A stretch of 64,000 nt of DNA from Tethya wilhelma (Eukaryota; Porifera; Demospongiae; Tethyida; Tethyidae): contig CAXIPT010000001.1 of the NCBI GenBank assembly GCA_964030475.1, positions 8,083,687 to 8,147,686 of the forward strand, in the 5' to 3' direction. Below are positions 9,937-23,014 of this stretch, piece by piece. The notes under the pieces were generated by a model. The model searched no databases, had not been told where the DNA came from, and saw only the letters and a list, made by a program, of their open reading frames with translations. Made by a program: the position numbers and the translations under genes. How positions within the stretch are numbered: the first letter of the stretch is position 1; each line of letters begins with the position of its first letter.

Positions 9937-10672
9937 ACTGACCCATTGTGATTGTGTCGAGGAGGTACTGAGAATATGCTGACAATAACAATGACAGTAA
10001 CAATCAAAGTCTTTATTTGGTCTTAATCAATTCATGTGCATCACTTATACTCTTAATTTGGATTCTTGCTAGTATGTGTTATCCATGTTTCTTGTTTTGT
10101 TTGTGGTTTTATTTTGCTATAACATGCACTCCATTTTGAGTGTACAAAGCTTACATGCATGACTTATTGTAAAGATTTGTTTTGTTATTTTGGCACCTGT
10201 TGTTTGGTAGCTGAGTGATGTCTCCTAATTACAGCCTCATGCAGGCTAGACTTGGTGTGCAGCCAGCGTTGTTGAGCTGATTCCTACTACCCATAATTGT
10301 ATATGATACCAAATTTCAGCCTTGGAATCGATCACTACATATAGGTCCAGTATTAGATTGAAACTTGGGAAAGCTGCATGAGTGACATAGCCCCATGCAT
10401 AGTAGCCACCGGTGCACCATGATTGTGTCATATAACGGGAAAGGGTCGTTAAATTAACATCCTTGACTTTGGCTCACTGAGCATGAGCTGCGCACGCATG
10501 CAAATTGATCTGCCTCCAATTATGGAGAGCACAGATCAGCACAACGTTGTTTTGCAGCGTCTTGACATTTCTTGGAGACCAGTAGGTGAGTGGGAGTGTA
10601 GATTTGTTATTATAAAGTGATCTGATCATCAACAGTGAATGCTTACACGAGTTCAGTTGACTCAGTTGCAGT
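9937..10672. other. Intergenic between tandem transporters
   Basis: No supported gene. The stretch carries the 3' flank of transporter copy 1 and the promoter side of copy 2. Short frames here have no recognisable domain. Confidence 0.5.
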
Positions 10673-12718
10673 ATGTCACAAATATTCACTTTTAGATCCA
10701 TGGAGCTAGGAAGTACAGATATACCTCTACATACGTATAGGACCAATATGCATTCAAATGAAAATCGCGTAAGGAGAACTCATACTAGAGAAGAAACCAC
10801 CAGGAGCCCTGAAGATGATTTCCAGACACAAATCTATCGTGATGTTTACAGGTACAGGTTGAGGTACCTCTGCAATTGTTCTACATTTTGTAAGTACAGT
10901 TGTATGAGAATTCCCTCTGGAAAAGCAGTGAAGCTAGTTTTAGTTATGCTCTTTCTTGAAAGACTGGCCTTTTTCTCTACCCTTGGAATCACAATCCCAG
11001 CATTTCTGGATCTTTATCCACACATACCAGATGCTGTTGAATCACTTGTGGAAAGCCTTTCGTTGAATATCTTTATTCACCTCATGTTTCCATTGTTTGG
11101 TTGGATTGCTGATGCCTGGATAGGGCGATACAAAATGATTCACCTCAGCTTATGGGTTCTTTTCTGTGGCTATGTTTCACTAGTGTTCTTCTTCTCCATT
11201 GAAGCCAGCCTTGTTGGTCACCAATTTATAAAGTGGAGAAACATCCTTCCATTGTTTTTTGTTGTGATCAATGTTGGAGCAGCTGCATTTCTTGGCAGTG
11301 CTATTCCATTTGGAGCTGACCAAATAGCTGAAAATGGATCCGAAGAACTTAGCTCTTACTTTTATGCCTACTACTGGGTGTACAATTTGAGCGGTGCAAT
11401 GAGCTTAATCGTTACTTTTTCATGCAAGAAAGATGGCATTCCCTGGCATAGTATTTTTTACGGTCTGATCTCTGTTGTAAGCATTACTATTGCTCTCAGT
11501 TTGAATGCTATTCTCAAAAACTGGCTTTTTGTAAATCCTGAGAAACAAAATCCTATAAAGATGATTGGGAAAGTCTACTACTCTGCTGCTGTTGCTAAGC
11601 GTCCTCTACACAGGAGTGCCTTCAGCTACAACTCTAGAAATGGACCTCCATCTCGAATAGATCTTGCGAAAGAAACTCATGGAGGAAAGTTCAGCAGTGA
11701 AGAGGTGGAAGATGCTAAGACGTTTGGTCGACTGTTGATCATTCTACTAGCTCTTTTTGGAACAAAAATTTCATATTCAGGGGTAGGTATACAGTATACT
11801 ATATTGTTCTTTATACAGTACTTTACCTAAAATTGTATCTTTTCCTAGGTAATTAATGTAATGCCATTACAGTTGTTGAACATGAACAAATCTTTATCGG
11901 TTGAATACAGTGTACTTGACCACTGTACAGTGTCTGATTCTTTTACTTGGATGGTGAACATTCCTGTGATTTTGGCCACCATTCTTCTCTTGAACCAATG
12001 TATCTTCCCATTCCTTCAAAACTACACTCCTAACATGCTCAAGAGAATTGGCATTGGTTGCATTCTAATCATTTGTTCAGTCAGTGTTCTATTGTTGATC
12101 TCAATTGTTGGACAGAATGCTCTTCATGGCACTTCCTTAGAAAATAGAAACAGTTGCATGTTTTCAGTAGACGACTTTGACCATCCTGATGTTGACTTTG
12201 TTTTTCTTCCTGTAAGTTCATATGTGGCTCTGATACCGCAAGTTCTACTCTCAATAGCTGAAGTCTTTGTGAATATTTCAAGTAAGTTCAGTTAATGTTA
12301 TTGATGTCCATGCATATACTGATTCCATTGTATATACTCAGTATTCATCACGACCCACTAGCTTGTTTAAACGTAGATATCTATAATATCATTTCAGACA
12401 CTGCCAATGCCTGTTGATGTTGCTACAGGTTTGGAGTTCTTCTATGCCCAGTCCCCCCACACCATTCGTGGATTAATGATCGGACTTGTTTTCTTCGCAT
12501 GGGGATGTGCCGGTACTCTCTCAAACATTTTTATTGGAGCCTTTTCCTTGGGGAAACCTGGTCTACCGTTTAAATGTGAACTTTTTTACTACATCCTGCT
12601 CTTTGTGATAGCCTTGGTGGGGTTTGTGATCTATGTATTTGTGGCACGCTGGTACAAGAACAGGAGGAGACCAGAGGAAGAGGAAGAGGCAGAGGAGTTG
12701 TTTTATAATACACTATGA
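10673..12718 (+). CDS. SLC15/POT family peptide/histidine transporter (copy 2)
   Basis: Exons 10673–11782, 11849–12281 and 12429–12718 join in frame to 610 codons, with intron positions and phases identical to copy 1. It has the same landmarks: LERLAFFSTLGITIP in helix 1, GWIADAWIGRYKMI in the helix 2–3 loop, FFYAQSPHTIRGLMIG near the end and a charged tail (EEEEEAEELF). The first ATG (10673) is used here; a Met nine codons downstream is an equally reasonable start. The body is clearly diverged from copy 1 except for two tracts that are almost identical at DNA level (about 11486–11755 and the last ~60 nt of the membrane region). This suggests gene conversion. Confidence 0.92.
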
Positions 12719-13014
12719 CCTAGTTTGTACTTATACTGTATAGTATTATTTATTTGCTGATCACAATTAAGATTGCATTGTTTTTATAAGCTGACACATA
12801 CACATGATACAATGTCACATGGTAAACTCTTAGGAGATTCCTTACAACACCATATTTGTAAAACAATGAATATTGATAACTTCCATGACCTTTTTACACA
12901 TGGCCACATGTATGCATAAACAAACTTAAAACTGTGGTGTGGGAACATAATATAGTAGCTTTTCACAATAAAACATGCATGTACACATAACATACAAAAA
13001 TTCTAAACACGGAA

Positions 13015-14073
13015 TCATTGCACTGGCTCTAAGTGTAATAGGATATCGTTTGTTGTTCGAAGTATTCCTGTAAACAGCTGTTCAACTTTGTGGTCAGGGA
13101 CTAGACTCAATCGAAAATGGCTCACGATTGTAGCAATCACAACCTTCTCTTCATTGATGGCAAAGTTCTGACCAATACAGTTACGATATCCTGCAGAGAA
13201 TGGCATGTAGGCATAGGGGTCACGACCTTCAGCATTGCTAGGATGGAAACGAAGTGGGTCATACTCATTAGGGTTCTTCCACACGTCAGGATGTCGATGA
13301 AGAGGTACAATATTGATGGACACATCAGTTCCCTTAGGAATCATTACACCATCGATTTTCATGTCCTTTGACAACTCTCTGCTGAGCTCAAGTACTGGTG
13401 GGTAGAGCCTCATGGCTTCTTTGATGCACCAGTGGGTGTAGTTGAGCTTTTTTAGGTCCTCGTATTCCAGCCACTCTCTCCCCATGAGGACATTCCTCAC
13501 CTCCTCGTGGATCTTCTCCTGGTGCTCTGGGTACTTAGCTAGGCAGTAGAGGGTCCAACTCATGCCACTAGTGGTTGTGTCGTGACCTTCAAACATAAAC
13601 GTGTCGGCTTCGTCTCTGATTTCTAAATCTGTGAGTCCTTTGCCCTCTTCATCAGAAGCTGTGAGAAGGATGTCAAGGAAATCCAAGTACTTTCTCTGCT
13701 TGGTTGCTCTCTCAAGTGCTGCATCTCGGTCACCCACTGGTCCACTCAGACCAAGAGCTTTCTTCCTTTCTTGGATCACTCTTTCTGAGAAGTCATGAAC
13801 AAAGTTACAACATTCTTTCATTCTTCTTCCAGAGGGTGACAACCAATAGATCCAATCAACATGGTACAAGGGGTTCATGAATCGGTCCACAACAAGAACT
13901 AACAAGTCATAAACTGCTTTGATGTACGGATGCTTCATGTTCATGCGTTGACAGTCAGTCTTGTAACTAAATGAGCACTGGAGAAGGATATCTAGTGTAA
14001 GCAAGCTGAGAGACTCAAAAGCTTTCACCGGATTATTTTTTTGTGCTGCAGTAGACCATTTCCCTAGCATCAC
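13015..14073 (-). pseudogene. CYP4-like P450, N-terminus missing
   Basis: A frame of about 350 codons carries the C-terminal two thirds of a P450: I helix FEGHDTTTSGMSW, K helix KEAMRLYPP and haem loop FSAGYRNCIG. It is very close to the full copy at 2024–3616. The membrane anchor and first ~170 residues are absent. The coding sequence stops matching at 14073, where oxygenase exon 5 begins. The two are out of frame across the join, so no fusion protein is made. As assembled it is a truncated gene; the missing part resembles the fragment at 3641–4576. Confidence 0.85.
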
Positions 14074-15198
14074 TTTGGGTAGTACAACAACCTCATTGTA
14101 GTGTAGCTCTCAGAGTGACCAAGACCTTGCTTCTGGTGACATCTTACAAAGAAGGAGGGATCCTAGTTGAGAGAGACAAGAAGGAACAACTCAATGAGCA
14201 TACCTATAAGACCAACAGCTGGAGTAGATGAAAAGACTAACATGTGCTCTTTGATCCAATGACATTATTATATACAGTGATTACACTAGACATTATAATT
14301 AGAAAAGTAAGCAAGAAAATAAGTTCAAAACGAGTCACCTACTCACTGGTAGCTTCAAAGCATGTCCCATGAGTTCCAAGATCTTCAGTGATACTCCTTT
14401 ACACAGCTCATAGAGCTCAGTTATACACATACAGAATTCAGGGACTTCAGTTGGATAGGGCTGTGAATACAAGGTATGTGTGCATGTGTTATACCAGGGA
14501 TATTATAGCTTATGTTGATAAGTGAGCACAGACCTGGCACTGTGACATGGTATTGTACTGTATGCATACAGTGTAGTAATGTAGCTACAAAACTCATTAT
14601 ACCTACACATTTATTGGGAGAACAGATATTGAAGCATTCTTTCAAGTCACCAGGTTTAGAAGGATCAACACTAGCAAAAGAAAGAACATTACCCCATGAT
14701 AATTGCAGCCACATTCTGAATATTGCAGCTATATTATATATCCATGCCCCACGTGGGCATGCTACATCAGATCACAGAAAGATTGAGTGACATCTGTATA
14801 AATTAAACTGCTCTCAGTGACAAAAGTGCTGGAGGTGCCATAATTTCTTCTGGTGCTCACCTCTCTTGCTCAAGACAGACATAGCCACTGTTGTTACCAG
14901 TACCTTCTGGTCCAATTTTTCGTAGATACTTCTTCTTCCGTTCCAGAGGTTGAATGAAAAACTGGTAGGCTGAAGAAAATGTTTTATCTATCTAGTAAAA
15001 TAGTAGACAGTCAATTAAATTGAATTTTCGCTCAAATTATACTTATGTACTCACCAGTTTTCTTTCAATGCCATGGTTCTTGATGAAGACAAATCCAATG
15101 GTAGTAAAGGCTGAGTGCAGCTGCTGGACTTGAGGACAGCTAGACACATCAGAAGAGGAGAAGACTCCTTCAAAGTCCACTACAGGAATTGCCGACAT
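14074..15198 (-). pseudogene. 2OG-Fe(II) oxygenase, C-terminus replaced by P450 sequence
   Basis: Exons 1–4 are intact with GT–AG sites: 15055–15198, 14861–14991, 14607–14670 and 14347–14460. They encode MSAIPVVDFEGVF, KNHGIERKL, the GNNSGYVCLEQE loop, VDPSKPGDLKECFNI and PYPTEVPEF. Exon 5 starts at 14162 and runs to MRLLYYP, where it joins P450 sequence at about 14074. Translation would continue only two codons to a TGA. The iron-binding His/Asp and the 2OG-binding Arg are therefore lost. Exon 2 is one codon longer than the canonical copy, which keeps the frame. Confidence 0.82.
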
Positions 15199-15428
15199 CT
15201 TTATCATAAACTGGTAAAGATCGTCATTTCATTATGCAAGGTTAACCCATCAAAGTTTATGCTTTTTCCTGTTTTTTTCTGTTGATACATGACTTTGATA
15301 CCCAACTACAACAGCCCATATCAGTTAGATATCATAGTTTGACACAACAATAATTACAAAATCACATTGTACCAATGAAAGATGTACACACAACAGTACT
15401 CCAGCACACTGTCCTCAACACAGTACGG

Positions 15429-15648
15429 CTATGATTTCCCCCAAATGAGTCCCTTCATGAAGCCTGTGATGCCTCCTTGCTTCTTCTCCACCCTGTGCTC
15501 CAGAGAGGGGAACTCCACATGGTTGAGAGCAAGGTCAAAGAAGAGAGGCTTGCAAGGGATGGGACGATACTCAGGAGGGAGGGGAGCGAGGGTCACCTTC
15601 TGAGAGGGAGGAGTCAGGACAAACTGGTCCATACGATCAGACAGAGGC

Positions 15649-15693
<45 letters not shown>

Positions 15694-18600
15694 GAAGCCA
15701 CTATGAACAGGTTTACTGAGAGATGTGTAGTGACCACATTCATCAATTTATGTTGTTTATTTACTAAGTTTTGTAATCATCTGCATGCTTCCACCTGTCT
15801 AACGATCTTACTATCACTACCAGCATACTTTTACTTAGGTTCTTATCCACCATTCACCTTACCTACCTGTATGTGTACCTTATGCTTTCTGTCTAGGATA
15901 TTCTTAGGTACACCACACTATTTTTAGTAGCTTATCGATTTTTGTATAAATGCCTTGAGTTTGTAGCTACTACACATCACCATTTTCTCTCTTGCAACAT
16001 TGCATTCAATTCTTATTAGTAGTACACAACCTCAACGACTACAGACGTGACTACAGCTAATTGTGATATAATATTGAACCCGAATACTAGCCTCGTTCCC
16101 AGGCTCCTCCCTCATGAATATTTTCCTCAAATAATAATGCAAAGAGAGGGAAGGCCTTGAAATGAAGCTACCAGAATACTGCTCACCTTTGACACTAGAC
16201 TCAGGTCAGTCATTTGATCTTCTAAATCTTGAGTTTCTAAAACAAACAAGAGATTAGACATTAAAGTATACACCACTCGGAGGTTCCTATCATAGCCCCT
16301 CACCCATGATGCTACTGACGTGAACTTCACATTTCTTTCCTCTGATAGTCTCCTTCAGCTGTCGGAGCTCAGGGATCAGTGACTGAGAGAACACACACAA
16401 AGATCACACACAATGTCAACAATACCTACTCACAACAAACTCCTAACTACACTTCCATTGCTGGCGCATACCTTCCATGTCTTTGAGGGAGCCCCTCCAC
16501 TCTCAACTTCTCTGCACAGCTCTAGGGACTGGGTCACGTGATCCTGGGCACGATCAAACAGTCCTATGGCTTCAGCCCATCGTTGCATTGCTACGTACGA
16601 ATTGGCCAAATGAAAGCATCGAAATGCCTTGAAGGCAAATGTACGTGCAGCTGTCTCCTTTTGTACGGTGAGGTCGTCCTCAAGGCCAGGGATCTCAGAG
16701 AGGTCAGTGAGATGCTGGAGAAAAGGTCACAAGCATGGTGAGTAAACAATTCTGTGTTTGAGCAATTGAAGTTAGTCTTTAGGTGATATATATAGCTACG
16801 TGGCCAAGCACAGCTTCAAAGGCTGATTGGAGCTAGAGCTGATAGACTAGCTTCATACTCAGGCTCTCCCCTCTGAACTCATACTAAAGGTCAAAAGGTC
16901 AATGGGGAGAGCCTGGGAATGATACCAAAAGCAAATCAGACATACTTGTAGTAGGATATCATAGACTCGGACAAACTCCTCTGGCTTAGCCACTCTTCCG
17001 GTGGTTCCGACAACGGGTTGCTTCTGTGCTGTGTTCATGGTGTCAATGAGGAGGAGGTTCCTGTTGATGGCGTGAGAGAGCTTCGTGTGAGTGAGATAGT
17101 CCAGGAGGTACTTGACAGAGGCACGCTGAGCCTCACTCTTCACTGTCTGTTTCTTCTCAGGAAGAGCCTGTCAGTGTGGACACAGTTAGAATATGGTAAT
17201 CTTCCACCCACAAACTTTTCTATTGTGATGATTTCTCACCTTGTCTGCAGCTATCTCATCCCTGACTATCTGCATGGCGTCTTGGCACTCCATTAGGAGC
17301 TTCTCGTAGACATCCATCTTCTCCTCTGATGTCTCCATTCTGGAGAGCTGGCCTTCAAACTGCTGCAATTTGATGAGACTAACTCGCAGCTTCTCACTGC
17401 GAACAGGAAGCTTCTTCCCCAGCCACGTCACCTCTGTGAGGGAGGAGGCGGCCTTCTCCTGGGTCTTGGCCAACACCTCCTGGAGAATGGGAATACAAAG
17501 AACAACATGTACAAGTATATCTCTAGTCTGTTGAGCTAACCCTATTTGGCTATTTTCACTTTCCTTGACTAAATGTGTCATATTTAAACTGAACAGTGGG
17601 TCATACAGTATGGTACTTTCATAGCAGTGTTAACTCAAGTTATTTGCAGTGGAATTGATTGTATCACTTTGCTGGGCTTGTGAGTCTCTTACATCAATCT
17701 TTGAGGAGAGCATGTCAGAGCCCGGAGCATTGGTCCTCAGTTTCATGAGCTGACTGATGTCAGATGGCATGTCACCAATGTTGTAGGCACAGTAGCGGAT
17801 GCTGGGAACAAGCTCTTCCACTCTCTGAGCATAGAGTGACCTCTGCTCCTCTGTTACCACTCCTCCCAGCTTCTCATAGATGGTTCTAAGGAAGGAGGGG
17901 AAGATGACAGTGTGAATGTGTATAATACAATATACTCTCTCTGATGCTTACTTAATGAGTGATATACACTGTACATAGCTAGCTATAGATTGATACACAG
18001 AGACTAACAACAGTGTTACCCCTAATTTCTATCCTAATGTCTCTAATCTGTCCCATTACTATAGGAAGTGTTCCTTCATGCTCAATGTACTCAACATGTT
18101 GTCCTTTAATGTGTACCTTGATTGTCCAAAAGCATCCAATGCCTCTTGCCACTTCTGCTGTTCAAACCTCACATTGCCAACCATCCAACTTGAGTAGGCC
18201 TGGGCCTCGAGCCTGGTCCGTGCATCACACCTCTCACACTGTTCACACAACTGGAGCAACTCGGACGAATGCTTGATGGCCCGGTTTAACCTGCGCAACA
18301 TGTGGAACTTCTTTCGTAGCTCGGTGTTTGCGGCCTGTTTGATCTCCATGGCCAGGGCCCAGGACCTCTCAGCACAGATGAGAGGAATGTAGAGAAACCT
18401 ATGATATAATAAAATGACTCGTGACTGCTGGAGGACTAGTTGCAGTTTTAGTCTATTCAAAGGAAGTGAATTATCGTATCTGAGTAATGTCATACAAACC
18501 ACGTTGAGTATCAGTCAATGTATATGCTTAGTACTTCAACAACACAAAGAATCACAAGTGAATTTTCATCTTAGTCAGTACAGTTGAAGAGGACTGATGA

Positions 18601-19156
18601 TGATGTATGTGCCAAGGACAGGCCACCACTACAAGAATCCCCCCATACCTGATGTCAACAACTTTATCCAGAGTGATGGTCTTCTTCTGGTACCTGCTTC
18701 TGTGACCCTGACTGAAATGAAGTGACTTACGGACACGACGAAGACGCCTACTACAATACATTCTAAAGAGAGAAAGTGAGAGAGAAATTTTTAAAAAATC
18801 TCTCCTCTGATCTTTCCTAGACTGAATATACTTTACCTGTAACGCTGGTAATCACCATGGCGGAGTCCATGTTGATTCTGAGCATCCTTTATAAGAGGGA
18901 GAACTACCAAATACAGTTAAGGAGCTTACAACTTCATTAGTACTTGATCATTTATAAACATAATTGATATAATTTCAGCCACAATATCTGGACATGATGA
19001 TTTGAAAGCCCAAAGCTGACAAAAATATTTGTGGATACTCTCTAGACAAAATTCTGCCTCCTTTGGCTTCTCCTTTACCGTTTCCTCATCTACCTCATCG
19101 TCTTCCAGAGGAGGAAGGTCGTCTTCTTTGGCTACTGCCTCCACAGGTTCAGCCAT
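15429..19156 (-). CDS. SRP68: Signal recognition particle subunit SRP68
   Basis: Eleven exons with GT–AG borders sum to 1827 nt, exactly 608 codons plus stop (human SRP68 is about 627). They are 19039–19156, 18837–18903, 18649–18762, 18117–18398, 17693–17885, 17240–17479, 16946–17167, 16472–16714, 16304–16382, 16187–16236 and 15429–15647. Family hallmarks are QHGLRHGDYQRYR then YCSRRLRRVRK (7SL RNA-binding arginine-rich region), SIRYCAYNIGD, and the C-terminal PIPCKPLFFDLALNHVEFP block that binds SRP72. The N-terminus is short and acidic rather than the glycine-rich vertebrate one. SRP68 binds SRP RNA as an obligate partner of SRP72 and is needed for ER targeting and elongation arrest. The last intron ends in a long CT tract directly before the acceptor. 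Confidence 0.96.
15652..15688. repeat. (GA)n microsatellite at the SRP68 terminal 3' splice site
   Basis: About 37 bp of GA on the plus strand read as (CT)n on the SRP68 strand, ending at the CAG acceptor of the last exon. It therefore replaces the normal polypyrimidine tract. Confidence 0.9.
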
Positions 19157-19292
19157 GATCATCACTTGCAAACCACGTGCATTTCAATATTTCACAGCTT
19201 ACAACACAGTTCGTTTAATTTGGGCCAGGATTGAGGTTTTGTTTTCTAACGACCTTTTCCAACTAAAGCTTATCCATGTCAGAAACAATCGC

Positions 19293-22200
19293 TGGTGGTC
19301 GAATTTTGACCGATGTCAAAACTTATCGATGTCAAATTCTAATCGATATCAAATTCTAATTGATGTCGAATTTTGGTGATTTGATGTCAAACTGTATCAA
19401 AGTCGAATTCTGATCGATGTTAAAACTTATCGATGTCAAGTTCTAATTATTGATATCGAATTTGGTCGATGACAAAACTTATCGATGTCGAATTCTAATC
19501 GATGTCAAATTCTAATTGATATCGAATTCTAATCGATGTCAAAACTCATCAATGTTGAATTCTGATCGATGTCAAGTTCTAATCGATGTCAAATTTGAAC
19601 GATTTCAAACGTTATTGATGTCAAATTCTAATCGATGTTGAATTTTGATCAATGTTAAAACCAATCGATGTCAAATTTTGATCGATGTCAAAACTAATCA
19701 ATGTCGAAGTCTAACCAATGTCGAAGTTTGATCGATGTTAAAACCAATCAATGTCAAATTCTAATCGATGTTGAATTCTGATCGATGTTAAAACCAATTA
19801 ATCTATGTCAAATTTTGATCAATGTCAAACCTTATCGATGTTGAATTCTAATCGATGTTAAATTCTAATTGATGTCAAAACTCATCAATGTTGAATTTTG
19901 ATCGATGTCAAAGTTTTGAACGATTTCAAAAGTTATCGATGTCGAATTCTAATCGATGTCAAATTTTGAAAAACCAATCGATGTCGAATTTTGATCGATG
20001 TCAAGACTCAAAACTTATCAATGTCGAATTCTAACCAATGTCGAATTTCGATCGATGTTAAAACCAATCGATGTCAAATTCTAATCGATGTCGAATTCTG
20101 ATCGATGTCAACTTCTAATTGATGTCGAATTCTGATCGATGCCGATGTTGAATTTTAATCGATGTCAAATTCTAATCAATGTCGAATTTTGATCGATGTT
20201 AAAAACCAATCGATGTCAAATTCTAATCGATGTCGAATTCCAATCGATGTCAAATTCTAATCGATGCTGAATTCTGATCGATGTTAAAACCAATAAATCT
20301 ATGTCAAATTTTGATCAATGTCAAAACTTATCGATGTCGAATTCTAATCGATGTTAAATTCTAATCGATTTCAAAACTCATCAATGTTGAATTTTGATCG
20401 ATGTTAAAACCAATCAATGTCAAATTCTAATCGATGTCGAATTCTGATCGATATTAAAACCAATTAATCTATGTCAAATTTTGATCAATGTCAAAACTTA
20501 TCAATGTCGAATTCTGATCGATGTCAAATTCTAATTGATGTTGAATTTTGATCGATGCTGATGTTGAATTTTAATTGATGTCAAATTCTAATTGATGTTG
20601 AATTCTGATCGATGTTAAAACCAATTAATCTATGTCAAATTTTGATTAATGTCAAAACTTATCGATGTCGAATTCTAATCGATGTTAAATTCTAATCGAT
20701 GTCAAAACTCATCAATCTTGAATTTTGATCGATGTCAAATTCTAATCGATGCCAAAATTTTGAACGATTTCAAAAGTTATCGCGATGTCGAATTCTAATC
20801 GATGTCGAATTTTGAAAACCAATCGATGTCGAATTTTGATCGATGTCAAGACTCAAAACTTATCAATGTCGAATTCTAACCAATGTCGAATTTTGATCGA
20901 TGTTAAACCAATCGATGTCGAATTCTAATCGATGTTAAATTCTAATCAATGTCAAAACTCATCAATGTTGAATTTTGATCGATGTCAAATTCTAATCGAT
21001 GTCAAAATTTTGAACGATTTCAAAAGTTATCGCGATGTCGAATTCTAATCGATGTCGAATTTTGAAAACCAATCGATGTTGAATTTTGATCGATGTCAAG
21101 ACTCAAAACTTATCAATGTCGAATTCTAACCAATGTCGAATTTTGATCGATGTTAAACCAATCGATGTCAAATTCTAATCGATGTCAAATTCTGATCGAT
21201 GTCAAATTCTAATTGATGTCGAATTCTGATCGATGTCAAATTCTAATCGATGTCGAATTCTAATCGATGTCAAATTCTAATCAATGTCGAATTTTGATCG
21301 ATGTTAAAACCAATCGATGTCAAATTCTAATCGATGTTGAATTCCAATCGATGTCGAATTCTAACCAATGTCGAATTCTGATCGATGTTAAAACCAATTA
21401 ATCTATGTCAAATTTTGATCAATGTCAAAACTTATCGATGTCGAATTTTAATCGATGTTAAATTCTAATTGATGTTGAATTTTGATCAATGGTCAAAACT
21501 TATTGATGTCAAATTCTTTCTAATCAATGTCGACTTTCTATCGATATCAAAACTTATCGATGTTAAATTTTAATCAATATCAAATTCTGATCGATGTTAA
21601 AACCAATCGATGTCGAATTTTGATCGATGTCAATTTCTAATTGATGTCAAATTTTGAACAATGTCAAAAGTTATTGATGTCGAATTCTAATTGACGTTGA
21701 ATTTTGATCAATGTTAAAACCAATCGATGTCCAATTTAAAATTTGATCGATGTCAAACTTATCGATGTCAAATTCTAATCAATGTCAAATTTTTATTGAT
21801 GTCAAATTCTGATCAATGTTAAAACCAATCGATGTCGAATTTTGATCAATGTCAAAACTTATCAATGTCGAATTCTAACCAATGTCGAATTTTGATCGAT
21901 GTTAAAACCAATCGATGTCAAATTCTAATCAATGTCGAATTCTGATCGATGTCAAATTCTAATCGATGTCGAATTAAATTTTGATCAATGTCAAAACTTA
22001 TTGATGCCAATTTCTAATCGATGTCGAATTTCTATCGATATCAAAACTTATCGATGTTAAATTTTAATCGATATCAAATTCTGATCGATGTTAAAACCAA
22101 TTGATGTCGAATTTTGATCGATGTCAAAACTTATCAATGTCGAATTCTAACCAATGTCAAATTTTGATCGATGTTAAAATCAATCGATGTCGAATTTTTA

Positions 22201-22399
22201 TCGATATCAAAACTTATTGGTTTCAAAATAATTTGTGTCAAAACCAATCGATGTCAAATTAATCAATATTGAATTCCAATTGATGTCAAACCAATCGATG
22301 TCAAATTCTAATCAATACCAAACTAATCAATGTCAAATTTTAATCGATGTTAAAAAAACTTATTGATGTCAAACTAATCGATGTAGAATTCTGATCAAT
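19293..22399. repeat. 3.1-kb satellite of degenerate 16–17-bp units
   Basis: The whole stretch is a tandem array built on the core ATCGATGTC followed by AAATTCTA, GAATTTTG or TAAAACCA, repeated every 16–17 bp. A/G and C/T swaps are common. By length it contains roughly 190 units. Longer blocks repeat too: a segment beginning TTTTGAACGATTTCAAAAG recurs at about 19915, 20759 and 21009, the last two 250 bp apart and nearly identical for more than 150 bp. This indicates higher-order expansion. No frame stays open through it. It lies upstream of SRP68 and downstream of the intact oxygenase. Confidence 0.95.
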
Positions 22400-23014
22400 G
22401 AGCTATAGCCAAGCTAGCTTCCTATAATATCATTGCTAGAATCAATTTAATAGTGACTTATTGGTTTAAAGCACTCAGCAATATATATTTATGGAAGCAG
22501 CAGAGACTAATGCAATGGTGCTGCAAAGAAAAAGATTATGCAGAATGAATACATTCACTACAGGAAAATTTCGGACATTGTAACTTTATGCAAGTACTGT
22601 GTTAAATGGAAACACAAAGAACAAGATAAGCACATAGGAAATGGTGGACACCCAAGAACTGTAAAAGAAACAGTACCCAAGTATGCAGCTTTATTCTGAG
22701 CTATTACTTACATTTAATCTAAGGAGGGAGGAGTGTAGTATATAGAAATGTGACAGTTTAGCCTTTTCTGGATGTGAAAAGTGTTCTGATTTCATCTGTA
22801 TACCTAGGAAATAGTTCTTTTATGTGCACTAATATTAATTTATAGAACCTTGTGGTTATCAGATTTGTATTTTAAGTAGCAAGTTGTGTGTGTATCACAG
22901 AGTGATCAACAGGGACTAAGGAACATCAAGTTATCACAAATACTAGCTCGCAATACTTGAACAGAAATCACAAATTAATTTTATCATAAGTTTGTCACAG
23001 CCATAAGCTGGAGC
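22400..23014. other. Intergenic, one small unrecognised ORF
   Basis: No gene is supported. A 53-codon plus-strand frame at 22538–22699 encodes a basic, Cys-containing peptide (includes TLCKYCVKWKHKEQ and GNGGHPRTVKET). It could be a transposon helix-turn-helix fragment or chance. Nothing else is recognised. Confidence 0.3.

Noticed and set aside
13015..15198. Functional P450–oxygenase fusion protein
   Set aside because: Across the join at 14073 the oxygenase frame meets a TGA within two codons and the P450 frame is different.
19293..22399. CRISPR-like array
   Set aside because: Units are contiguous degenerate 16–17-mers without unique spacers, in a eukaryotic setting.
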